The position numbers were made by a program, and so were the translations under genes. A DNA stretch of 64,000 nucleotides from Rothia amarae (GTDB taxonomy: Bacteria > Actinomycetota > Actinomycetes > Actinomycetales > Micrococcaceae), in assembly GCF_014705945.2 (NCBI RefSeq), contig NZ_CP061538.1:1984001-2048000 (forward strand), given 5' to 3'. The notes under the pieces were generated by a model. That model saw nothing but the letters and a program-made list of their open reading frames with translations, searched no databases and was not told the origin of the DNA. Positions 34,345 through 47,376 of the stretch are shown piece after piece (positions within the stretch are counted from its first letter, which is position 1; every line of letters begins with the position of its first letter).

Positions 34345-35637
34345 TTAGAGATTCAGCGAGCGATGCTTCACCCGCGCCAGGAACTCAGCATCGTGCGTCG
34401 CCACCACAACAGCGCCGCCAGCTGCGCAGTATGCGTTCAGCAATCGAACCACTTGGCTCACGCCAGACTCGTCCAAACGCGCCGTCGGCTCGTCCACAAG
34501 CAATACGGCAGGACGCGCGGCAATAGCCGTCGCCAAAGCTAGTAGGTGCTGTTCAACAGGCGAAAGGTCCTGAGGATGCTCCTCTTCTTTTCCTGCAAGC
34601 CCCACTGCACCTAATAATTCAGACCGTAGCGCCTGCGAACTTTGCCCCGCCGGCCCTAAAGAAATCTCCGCTGCTACCGAGCTGGCGAGAAAATGGTGGG
34701 CTGGATACTGGGCAGCAAGACAGACGAGTCCTACTCGCTGGGCAGCATCTGCCCCCGCAAGAGACCTACCGGCAACCAAAAACTCCCCGCCCACCGAAGG
34801 TATGAGTCCAGCGAGCGTGCGCAAAAGAGTGCTCTTACCTGCACCATTAGCGCCCTGAATAGCCAGAATTTGCCCGCGATGAAGCTCAATATCGAGCCCA
34901 GAAAATATCGGTTGCGGAGCGTCACGCTTACCCCAGATTCTCCGCCTATCGTGCGGCTGAGGATGCACGGCTAACTGTTTCACGTGCAACGCTGGAAGAT
35001 TTGCCGCTTCGTTCGAGCGCATCTCTTCCACTAAAAGTTCAAAAATTCGGTCTCTCGAATCCTCAACTCGCGCCGCCGTCATCTGAACAGCATCCGCAGA
35101 AGCCAGCTTCACCTGATGAGTCGCCAGGTTCAGCTCAGCTTCGGACGGCCTGACCGACGTCCACACCACACTCCCCTCGTACTCTTTCAACAGAGCAAGC
35201 ACTCGGATTCGCGCGGAGTCGTCCAAGCCGGTGAAAGGCTCATCCATCACCCATACCGCAGGTTGCATTGCCGCAGAACATGCAAGCACCGCCAGCTGCG
35301 ACTGCCCACCAGAAAGTTGCAGGGGATTGCGTTCTAACACATGTGAAATTCCCAGCGACTCGGCGGCGCTCTCAACCCGAACGGTCATTTCATCCCGCGT
35401 TGCCACCATCGTTTCTAGCCCCAGAGCAATCTCTTCGGCAACGGTTGAACACAGCGCACTCAGTTGCGCCTGAGCATTCGCCCCTTGGACGAGAGCACCC
35501 CACCGATGCGCAAAACGCTCGGCAAGCCCTGATTTCCCGCTATTTCGACCCCCATAAATCAGAATGCGCGCCGATTGAAATTCCGGCTCGTTCAGATCTG
35601 CCGTCATCAGGGCCCGAGCGTCAATAGTCTGCTTCAA
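34345..35637 (-). CDS. ECF transporter double ATPase of the nucleoside operon
   Basis: This protein (430 aa from the TTG) has two ATPase domains in one chain. Domain 1 has Walker A GGRNSGKS (29-36) close to the N terminus, so its first strands are missing, and an intact LSGGQ (108-112) and VMDEPF. Domain 2 has GANGAGKST and LLVDEPTARLDE, but LSPVEQ replaces LSGGQ. The TTG at 35637 follows GGAGG at 6 bases and overlaps the ecfT stop (TTGA), which decides the start. It energises the adjacent S and T components. One composite site is probably weak or inactive. Confidence 0.78.
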   Translation of the reverse strand: MKQTIDARALMTADLNEPEFQSARILIYGGRNSGKSGLAERFAHRWGALVQGANAQAQLSALCSTVAEEIALGLETMVATRDEMTVRVESAAESLGISHVLERNPLQLSGGQSQLAVLACSAAMQPAVWVMDEPFTGLDDSARIRVLALLKEYEGSVVWTSVRPSEAELNLATHQVKLASADAVQMTAARVEDSRDRIFELLVEEMRSNEAANLPALHVKQLAVHPQPHDRRRIWGKRDAPQPIFSGLDIELHRGQILAIQGANGAGKSTLLRTLAGLIPSVGGEFLVAGRSLAGADAAQRVGLVCLAAQYPAHHFLASSVAAEISLGPAGQSSQALRSELLGAVGLAGKEEEHPQDLSPVEQHLLALATAIAARPAVLLVDEPTARLDESGVSQVVRLLNAYCAAGGAVVVATHDAEFLARVKHRSLNL

Positions 35638-36407
35638 AGAACACCTCCATAAGCAAGCAAAACCAACCCAATAGCCAGAGCGGGCAATATCCAACGCGCA
35701 ACCTTCTGCCCACGCGAATCGGCGTAGGTTCGTAGAAAAGTACGATGCCCGGGCATCTCTACGCGACGTTGCGCCAACGATTTTCCACGGTCTTCATGCT
35801 CTAACAGAACCAGAGTAAAAACGGTCGTCGCGGTTTTCACCGCAAGCCGCACGTTACCCCCGAGCGTTCTGCGCTCAAGACCCCGAGCCCGCTCGCTTTC
35901 CCTCGTAATAGCTACATACCGTTGCAGTTGAGAAAGCGCGTTCAAGGACGCCACAATCAAGTAAATGAGCCTCGGCGGGAGACGCCACTTCCCCAGCGCC
36001 GTGCGCAACCCAGCCGCAGTGGTGGTCAGCGATATCAGCGCACATCCGGTTCCAAAGCAAAGAACCTGCAAAGCCAGCAAAACACCAAAATGTAGACCCT
36101 CCAACGTCACCGCAAAGTTCAATCCGGCAAATGGCTGCCATTGAGCGAGAACCCGCATCCCGTTGAAGCTAACAGCTTGAATGAGAAAGGACATCCCGGC
36201 AACCGGCGCCAGCGCTAACAGGAGAAGTAGCAGACGGCGTCCCTGCCCTGCTCCCAACAAAAGCCCACAACCCGTCAACCACAGAATAATACGAGCGCAA
36301 ATCGACAGTGGAGCCAACGCCACCACGATGAAACTCAATCCGATAACAACCCAGGTTTGCGGATGAAGACCACCCCAGAGCCCATTCCCGTTTTCGAGTA
36401 ACTTCAT
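35634..36407 (-). CDS. ECF transporter T component of the nucleoside operon
   Basis: This 257-aa membrane protein has about five helices and a cytoplasmic coupling region with ESERARGLERR (the ARG motif); a second motif, LAQRRVEMPGHRT, is degenerate compared with EcfT. It links the S component to the ATPase. The ATG at 36407 overlaps the S gene stop (ATGA), which fixes the start. It is clearly diverged from the YkoC protein of the first ECF system, so it is a dedicated rather than shared module. Confidence 0.82.
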   Translation of the reverse strand: MKLLENGNGLWGGLHPQTWVVIGLSFIVVALAPLSICARIILWLTGCGLLLGAGQGRRLLLLLLALAPVAGMSFLIQAVSFNGMRVLAQWQPFAGLNFAVTLEGLHFGVLLALQVLCFGTGCALISLTTTAAGLRTALGKWRLPPRLIYLIVASLNALSQLQRYVAITRESERARGLERRTLGGNVRLAVKTATTVFTLVLLEHEDRGKSLAQRRVEMPGHRTFLRTYADSRGQKVARWILPALAIGLVLLAYGGVL

Positions 36408-37210
36408 CGAGTTTTGAGTTGGTTTTTCACCCGCTGAGGTATAGTCTTGGCAACCGCCCACACCAGTAAGAAGGCAATTGCCTTATCCAGCGGGTCAGAA
36501 AGCAAGGATTGCAGGGTAGCCGCGCCCAACAAAGACTGTCCGGTTGCCTGTAAAACGGCGACGAGCGATCCAGTACCTACACCTTGCCCGCCACCAAAAA
36601 CGAATGCAGCTACCGGCGCACCTAAGAAACCTGCCACAATACCTGTGCCAAATCCTGCCAGCAGGGCGGTCCACCAGCGCTCCAACAAACGATGTTGCCC
36701 GGCAATACCTGCCAATACACCGATGACGGCAGCTCCTGCGGCAAAAGGAATAGTCGTGGGGTTGATGGTCAGGCCCCAGGCAAGATTAGTGACGACGCCG
36801 GTCAGCACCCCTGCTGCTGGACCAGCCAGGTAACCCACCAAGATAGTAGCGATGGAGTCAAGATAAAGTGGGATTCCCGAGAATCCAACAATCTGACCTA
36901 GCACGATGTTAAAGGCAACGGCAAAAGGTATCAGTGCTACTGCTGAGAGTGGAATTCGTTGGAGGTTTCCTAGGAGTAGCAAAATCGCGCCCACGGCGTA
37001 TCCGCTAACCAGGGGCAGGGAAACCGTCATATCCTCAGCACCACCGCCCGCACTCAGGACGGTAAAGAGGTAAGTCCCCGCAATGACGAGTGCCCCCAGC
37101 ACGTTCAATAAAGTGTGCGTCCCTCGAGTATGTTGAGTTTGTTCATGATTACCGAGACTCTCACCCATTGGTGAAAGCCTCTGCCCAGACGTCGCGTTTC
37201 TTTCTGCCAT
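36404..37210 (-). CDS. ECF transporter S component, probably nucleoside-specific
   Basis: This 268-aa protein has a hydrophilic N terminus of about 30 residues and then six to eight helices (about 35-260). FNIVLGQIVGFSGIPLYLDSIATILVGYLAGP resembles the loop region of S components for small ligands, quoted here as its outer parts FNIVLGQ and YLAGP. The neighbouring nucleoside hydrolase suggests a nucleoside ligand, but this is an inference from context. The ATG at 37210 follows GGAG, 14 bases after the hydrolase stop. Confidence 0.75.
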   Translation of the reverse strand: MAERNATSGQRLSPMGESLGNHEQTQHTRGTHTLLNVLGALVIAGTYLFTVLSAGGGAEDMTVSLPLVSGYAVGAILLLLGNLQRIPLSAVALIPFAVAFNIVLGQIVGFSGIPLYLDSIATILVGYLAGPAAGVLTGVVTNLAWGLTINPTTIPFAAGAAVIGVLAGIAGQHRLLERWWTALLAGFGTGIVAGFLGAPVAAFVFGGGQGVGTGSLVAVLQATGQSLLGAATLQSLLSDPLDKAIAFLLVWAVAKTIPQRVKNQLKTR

Positions 37211-37224
37211 GCTTTTCTCCTCGG

Positions 37225-38229
37225 TTATAGGGCGAATGCTTTTCGGACCGTGTCGATATAGTGTTGAAAAAATTCTTCGGTATCCGCAGATGTCAGTACT
37301 CTTGCGTTGTGTTCGCGGTTCCACCGTCTGCGCCAGTCGGCGACCGTCTGCCCGCGGGTGAGCCGGCCATCCAATTCCACGTCAATAGTTGTGGCAGTCG
37401 ACTCCCCCAACATCAAAACTTCTGATTCGCCCTTAGTTCGGAGCGAATCGTTCACTGCCAGAGCCGTTACAAATGGATCATGAACGTGGGCGATAAATCC
37501 CAGTCCATCGCTCTCGTGAAACTCCATATAGAACTGCAACGCGTTGTCCAAAGCTTTGAGGACGGGAGCCTCCCCCGCACACAGTCGCGCTCTTAGCTCA
37601 GGGGTCATCTCGTTCTTCTCGGTTTGATCAAGCGGGCACAGAACCGGGTAACATTTCAGTCCTGGTTGAGAAAACGTTTCAAATACTTTATATGCCGCTT
37701 CTGGGTCAGTATGGATGTTCCACTCAGTGGTGGGCATAGTATTGCCCGTGTGGTTCAAGGCGCCACCCATGATGTACAGGCTTCGCAGTTTAGAAGGCAA
37801 CTCCGGGTCTAGGTCGAGCGCTAACGCCAGGTTGGTGCAAGGCCCAAGAACGACGGCGTCCAGCTCCCCAGGGTAGGTGTTGGCCATATCCACCCAGAGT
37901 TGTGCCCCCTCCCCCATACCCCGGTTGGTGGGTTCTGCCTGTAGGGGTAGCTGAGCGTACCCTGTGCCAAAGAGACCGTGAGTTTCTTCTGTAGTAGTAA
38001 GACGTTGCCCCAGAGGGTCTTTCGCGCCCAAGGCCCAAGGCACTTCTGGAACGCCGGCGAGGTGCAAGACACCCCGTAAGTTCCGAGCTACTGTTTCGGT
38101 AGACACGTTCCCGCCCGAGGCGACTGCTCCCACAATATCTACGCGGGGATGAGCTGCGGCGTAGACGAGCGCCATCAAATCATCGATGCCTGGGTCGCAA
38201 TCGATAAAGAGCTGGACGTTCCTATTCAT
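37225..38229 (-). CDS. Nucleoside hydrolase (IunH/RihA family)
   Basis: This 334-aa cytoplasmic enzyme splits ribonucleosides into base and ribose. DCDPGIDD at residues 10-17 is the Ca2+-binding signature of the family; LYIMGGALNHTGN and the later HVHDPFVTALAV hold other active-site residues. The preference for purines or pyrimidines cannot be read. It is the first gene of a four-gene operon with an ECF importer (S, T, A), so it probably degrades the nucleoside that the importer brings in. Confidence 0.9.
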   Translation of the reverse strand: MNRNVQLFIDCDPGIDDLMALVYAAAHPRVDIVGAVASGGNVSTETVARNLRGVLHLAGVPEVPWALGAKDPLGQRLTTTEETHGLFGTGYAQLPLQAEPTNRGMGEGAQLWVDMANTYPGELDAVVLGPCTNLALALDLDPELPSKLRSLYIMGGALNHTGNTMPTTEWNIHTDPEAAYKVFETFSQPGLKCYPVLCPLDQTEKNEMTPELRARLCAGEAPVLKALDNALQFYMEFHESDGLGFIAHVHDPFVTALAVNDSLRTKGESEVLMLGESTATTIDVELDGRLTRGQTVADWRRRWNREHNARVLTSADTEEFFQHYIDTVRKAFAL

Positions 38230-38250
38230 GCTTCTCCTTCACACGAAAAA

Positions 38251-38292
38251 GGGACAGCTACCCCACGAGTTACCGCGGTAAGTAGCTGTCCC
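38251..38292 (-). terminator. Terminator of the DsbA-like gene, with inner palindrome
   Basis: GGGACAGCTAC (38251-38261) pairs with GTAGCTGTCCC (38282-38292) and on the minus strand runs into five T. The loop contains the perfect palindrome TTACCGCGGTAA (38270-38281). It ends 21 bases before the nucleoside hydrolase gene, so that operon's promoter must lie in or next to it. Confidence 0.88.
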
Positions 38293-38328
38293 TACAAAAC
38301 CTCTAATAGTTTAGCGGTTATCTACAGA

Positions 38329-39216
38329 TTATGCTTTTCCTTTTTCGGAGATGATCTTGTTAATCCAACCGGTAAAGTCCTTGCTGGTGTACTGCTGTCC
38401 GTCTGCGTAAACAGTCGGGGTGCCGGACACTCCGTTCTTAGATGACTCGGGGGTCACAACGCTCACTAGCGGACGCCAGGTATTGTTGTCCATGTCTTCT
38501 TTGATGTCAGCGCCGTATTTAGAAGCAATATCGATGATTTCGTCATTCTTCAGAACGTTGCCCTGGTGGGTGAACATTTCGCGCTGCCAGTTCAGGTAAT
38601 CATCGGTGGACACCTGGTTAGCAACGGAGTAAGCAGCGTTAGCTGCGCGAGCTGAGTATTCACCGGGGTGAGCTGCATCGAGGAATGTGAGGTTACGGAC
38701 CTCAAGCTTGATTTTGCCTTCGTCAATAAGCTTTTGGATTTCTTCACCGTATTCCTGTTCAAACTGAGCACAGTGGATGCAGTTGAAGTCCTGGAAGACG
38801 GTCAGAGTTACGGGACCGCTTTCTTTACGAGCTTTTTCGGGATCGGGAAGACCAAGCGGGACGGGCGATGCAGTAGACTCACCCGATGGGGTAGCTGATG
38901 CAGATGCTGAATAGAGTGAGTTGAAATCACGGCTGGGCTCAGATGAGGCATCTTTAACGATTCCGCCTTTATCCATCACGATGCCGCCATACTGATTGGC
39001 GCTGGCAGGTACGGGACCTGATTCGGCAATCTCTTTGGACTTTGAATTGACCATAACGATTGCGACGATCGCAACGATCGCTACCACCAGTAGAGCTACA
39101 GTTGCTTTAATCCAGCCTGATCCAGATTTGGACGTCGATTTCGCCTGCTTTGAGGCTACCTGACGGGCGCGCTCACGGGCGTCGTCAGCGGATGAGACGT
39201 TTCTGTCTTTCGCCAC
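38329..39216 (-). CDS. Membrane-anchored DsbA-like thiol oxidoreductase
   Basis: This 295-aa protein has a basic N terminus and one helix (about 36-56) that puts the rest outside the membrane. After a Ser-rich linker comes a thioredoxin fold with an inserted helical part and the active site CIHC (FQDFNCIHCAQFE), like actinobacterial DsbA/MdbA. The cis-proline is in GVSGTPTVYADG. It probably introduces disulfides into exported proteins. It is a single gene with its own terminator. Confidence 0.87.
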   Translation of the reverse strand: MAKDRNVSSADDARERARQVASKQAKSTSKSGSGWIKATVALLVVAIVAIVAIVMVNSKSKEIAESGPVPASANQYGGIVMDKGGIVKDASSEPSRDFNSLYSASASATPSGESTASPVPLGLPDPEKARKESGPVTLTVFQDFNCIHCAQFEQEYGEEIQKLIDEGKIKLEVRNLTFLDAAHPGEYSARAANAAYSVANQVSTDDYLNWQREMFTHQGNVLKNDEIIDIASKYGADIKEDMDNNTWRPLVSVVTPESSKNGVSGTPTVYADGQQYTSKDFTGWINKIISEKGKA

Positions 39217-39346
39217 CGGGTTCTCACTTTCTTCTGATTACTGTCTTCTTCAGAATACTGGAGTATTCAAGGAGTAACCACCTTAGAACATACTTTCTCA
39301 GTAAACTATTAGAAAGCCTTCAGTGTATCTGTTTATTAAACGAAAA

Positions 39347-39375
39347 AAGGCCTCGGAGCTATGCTCCAAGGCCTT
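39347..39375 (-). terminator. rrn terminator
   Basis: AAGGCCT and GGAGC pair with GCTCC and AGGCCTT around the loop TAT, with one mismatch, and on the minus strand run into six T. It lies about 10 bases after 5S rRNA and ends the rrn operon. Confidence 0.93.
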
Positions 39376-39385
39376 CTAAAAGTAA

Positions 39386-39502
39386 TGCGGCGATAACCTA
39401 CTCTCCCACACCGTCCCCAGTGCAGTACCATCGGCTCAACAGGTCTTAGCTTCCGGGTTCGGGATGGAACCGGGCGTTTCCCCTGCGATATAATCACCGC
39501 AA
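39386..39502 (-). rRNA. rrf: 5S ribosomal RNA
   Basis: About 117 bases. The ends pair as GCGGTGAT with ATCGCCGC, and the conserved segments CCCGGTTCCATCCCGAACCCGG and GAGAGTAGG are present (read on the minus strand, outer parts CCCGGTTCC and AACCCGG). Ends are estimated from the terminal helix. Confidence 0.95.
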
Positions 39503-39607
39503 ATCTATGAAATTAACATGTGCCTATCTTCTTCGTTGAAGAAGAGTGTTTTGTTATTTCAAAACCATACAGTGGACGCAAACACAACCAAACCAAGAAA
39601 AAAATAT
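39503..39607 (-). other. 23S-5S spacer with 23S processing-stem arm
   Basis: Positions 39550-39579 are complementary, allowing G-U pairs and one mismatch, to 42803-42832 on the other side of 23S. This 30-pair stem would be cut by RNase III to release pre-23S RNA. Otherwise the spacer is AT-rich. Confidence 0.75.
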
Positions 39608-44565
<4,958 letters not shown>

Positions 44566-45062
44566 AAACAAAAAAGCTTGAATAACCTGATCTCAAAATA
44601 AAAACGAAACAATGATTCAAACGCCACACGGGGTACGGTGACTCATCACTGCTTCAAGCTGTCATTCTGATAACCAAAAGGTATTCAAAAATACATATAA
44701 ATATTTGGTATCAGTTTCAGTCAATAAGCCTCCCCAATATTTATGAGAAAAGGAGGCCATTTATTGAACAAAGCACACTATTGAGTTCTCAAACAACAAA
44801 CCACACGAACCAATCACACCACTTACATCGTGGCGACTGCAGAACGTCAGTCAACATCTTGTTTACATTTTTCGTTACCCTCATCGGGGCAACTCGTCTA
44901 GCTTACCAGGTGTCCAGCGACCATGCAACACGAACAACCGTGAAACACACCACATAACAAAGCGATGAAGTTTATCTTTTCTTCATCTCTTCAACACCCT
45001 ATGTAATTTCGACGTTCGCTTCGGTTCGAAGTTTTTCGCTTCGTACCCTTGCGACTCCCATA
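44566..45062 (-). other. 16S leader of the rrn operon
   Basis: About 490 transcribed bases from the promoter to 16S. It contains a copy of the AGTTCTCAAACAACA repeat (44784-44798). The rest has AT-rich stretches and no gene or tRNA. Confidence 0.7.
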
Positions 45063-45091
45063 ACTATACGCACCCCCAGATAGCCTTGCAA
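45063..45091 (-). promoter_or_regulatory. rrn promoter
   Basis: On the minus strand TTGCAA (45091-45086), a 17-base spacer and TATAGT (45068-45063) form a near-consensus promoter. Just upstream stands CTTTTCGAG, a piece shared with the carD promoter. A further TTGCAA (45223-45228) has only a weak -10 after it. The remaining bases to 45338 show nothing else. Confidence 0.78.
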
Positions 45092-45338
45092 CTCGAAAAG
45101 TAGTGTGCTAGCTAACTTACAATCGTGTGATTATCGATTTCACCGCTAAATATCAAGGTTTTTAGAGCCAAAAAGATTTTCAAAAAGATTTCAAATTATC
45201 TTCAAATGTGCGTTTTCCACTCTTGCAACTCCCTAAATTCACCCAGAAAGACGTCATAAATGCGTCACAAACCACATTTAATGGAGATTTCCCTGAAGTT
45301 TAACCAGCTGGCCAACAATCGATAACTACCTTAGAATC

Positions 45339-46217
45339 ATGACCCTCTACTATCGCTGGCTTACCTCCGAGATTAAAGCTTCCTTACCCACATGGGTTGC
45401 TATGCGGGGTATAAGTTCTGACCAGATAAGAGATTTAGATACGCGAGCTCTCGCCGTCTTCCACGACGAAGAACTAGTAGCAATAGCTGAATAGTATACG
45501 TCTAAAGCTCACGCTAGTGAGTACTGGCTGTATATCGAAGTCGCTCCAAAACGCCGTCGTCAAGGGCTAGGTTTCGAAGTATTTAGACTCGTTAGTCAAT
45601 TGCGACATCGAGATATTCCTTTTACCTACAGGAACTACCTTCATACCAGCTCTCTTGCTTTCGCTCACAAACTAGGGGCATACACCCGACAAGTTGTTCG
45701 TCCAGATAGGGCTAGGCTTATCCATCGAGAAGAACTCACCCTCACGTTTCCAGCATTGGCTTTGCACTGCGAACAACAAGACATCTTTCAACGTGCCTAC
45801 GTGGATATGTATGAATGGACCCATGAGCTATGGGCTCCTGTATCAGGTGAGCACCAACTCACTCTGCAACGTGAGGCATTAGAAGATATAGATAAAGAAG
45901 CTACCAGTATTGTCTATAGCTCCAGCGGTTCCATTGAAGGTTTCGTCGCCACTTACATAGTTGACGGTAAACCATTGCTCATGGGCGAAACAGCCTCCCG
46001 CAACACTCCCCATGGAGAACAAATCATTCAAAGCTGCCTTCGCAGAACACTTGACATTCTCGCACACCGTGGGATTGAGGAAGTCCAAATGGATGGGCAT
46101 ATCTCTGATCCTCATTGGCTACCCAATTGGATTAGATTAGCTCCCGACGGAGAATGGTTCACATTGGTCACTATTCCGCCATCCACTGAAATTTCTTCGA
46201 TTAACGAATTACCTTAG
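45339..46217 (+). pseudogene. GNAT-family acetyltransferase gene interrupted by an amber codon
   Basis: From the ATG at 45339 one frame reads 292 codons but has a TAG at codon 52 (45492-45494). Before it: MTLYYRWLTSE to HDEELVAIAE. After it: YTSKAHASEYWLYIEVAPKRRRQGLG, the GNAT acetyl-CoA motif A (R-R-x-G-x-G/A type), and then a second GNAT-like part to the stop at 46215. No good start lies after the stop, so the product is probably not made. The break could be recent or a sequencing error, as the rest of the frame is clean. The amber codon falls between beta strands. Confidence 0.82.
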
Positions 46218-46225
46218 CGATACAT

Positions 46226-46261
46226 AAAGGCGGGGAGTATCTATTGATACTCCCCGCCTTT
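46226..46261. terminator. Bidirectional terminator
   Basis: A perfect 16-pair stem AAAGGCGGGGAGTATC with its complement closes the loop TATT, between the GNAT pseudogene and the convergent rlmB. Confidence 0.93.
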
Positions 46262-46278
46262 ACATCTACTCAGTCTAG

Positions 46279-47262
46279 TTACTTACCCTGAGCACGACGC
46301 CGAGAAACCTCATACAGTGAAATACTGACCGCAGTTGCCGCATTCAACGACTCCATGGCAGAGCTAATCGGAATCGAAACAATCTGATCGCAGTTCTCAG
46401 TCACCAATCGAGACAAGCCCTTACCCTCAGAACCAACCACAATCATCAGCGGCTCCGATGCAAGTTCAAGGTTAGGAAGCTCGATGTCCCCACCGCCGTC
46501 CAAACCAACAACGAACACACCAGAATCTTTAGCCTGCTGAACCACACGAGTGAGGTTAGTTGCCATCGCTACCGGAATACGAGCAGCCGCGCCTGCAGAA
46601 GTCTTCCACGCCGAAGCAGTAACAGCAGCAGAACGACGCTCTGGAATGACGACGCCGTCGCCATTGAACGCTGACACGCTACGAATAATCGCACCCAGGT
46701 TACGAGGATCGGTAATGCCATCCAAAGCCACAAAAAGCGGAGGAGTCGAAAGCTGACCTTCATGGAATTTCTCCATAGTAGTCAGAATCAAATCAGTAGC
46801 ATCGGGATACTTATACGGAGGAATCTGCAGAGCCACGCCCTGGTGCACAGACCCCTCAGTCAGCCTATCCAACTCACCACGAGAAATCTCCAACAAGGGC
46901 AAATCTTCTTGATTCGCAATCTTAATGATTTCTTTAACTCGCTCATCAGCCTCAATATGGCTCATGACGAAAAGATGCTTAGCAGGAATTTCAGTCTTCA
47001 AAGCCTCCAGCACAGCATTACGTCCGGTCACCAATTCCTCGCTGGTACGCTTACCGCCCAAACGTTGCTGAGGGCGCGAATGCTGACCCGCCTGGCGGCG
47101 CTCAGCAGCACGCTTCATCTTATAAGCCTTGTGATAAGGACGATCCTCAGCCTTGGGAGTCGGACCCTTGCCCTCAAGCGAACGACGGTTCTTACCGCCG
47201 GTGCCCTTAGTGGGACCCTTCTTTGCGTTTGTTGCGCCGGGACGGCGACCTGCTTTAGCCAT
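46279..47262 (-). CDS. rlmB: 23S rRNA 2'-O-methyltransferase RlmB (SpoU/TrmH family)
   Basis: This 327-aa SPOUT enzyme is predicted to methylate the ribose of a 23S guanosine (G2251 type). A basic unfolded tail of about 75 residues precedes the N-terminal L30-like domain (ELVTGRNAVLEAL). The C-terminal knot shows TDPRNLGAIIRS, VVGSEGKGLSRL and SLNAATAVSISLYE, motifs 1 to 3. It lies 113 bases downstream of cysS on the same strand, a common actinobacterial pair. Confidence 0.92.
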   Translation of the reverse strand: MAKAGRRPGATNAKKGPTKGTGGKNRRSLEGKGPTPKAEDRPYHKAYKMKRAAERRQAGQHSRPQQRLGGKRTSEELVTGRNAVLEALKTEIPAKHLFVMSHIEADERVKEIIKIANQEDLPLLEISRGELDRLTEGSVHQGVALQIPPYKYPDATDLILTTMEKFHEGQLSTPPLFVALDGITDPRNLGAIIRSVSAFNGDGVVIPERRSAAVTASAWKTSAGAAARIPVAMATNLTRVVQQAKDSGVFVVGLDGGGDIELPNLELASEPLMIVVGSEGKGLSRLVTENCDQIVSIPISSAMESLNAATAVSISLYEVSRRRAQGK

Positions 47263-47376
47263 GAAAACCTCTTTTGTTGCTCAGCCCTCAGGTGTGGCAG
47301 AACTATATAGAAAATTAAAGTTTGTGAATCTTCAATAGCGTAGTCGAATAAAACACCAACTACACCAAAATGTGCG

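Noticed and set aside
46762-47310. A 182-codon plus-strand frame opposite rlmB.
   Set aside because: It is antisense to a well-supported gene, has no ribosome-binding site, and its residues mirror rlmB codon usage.
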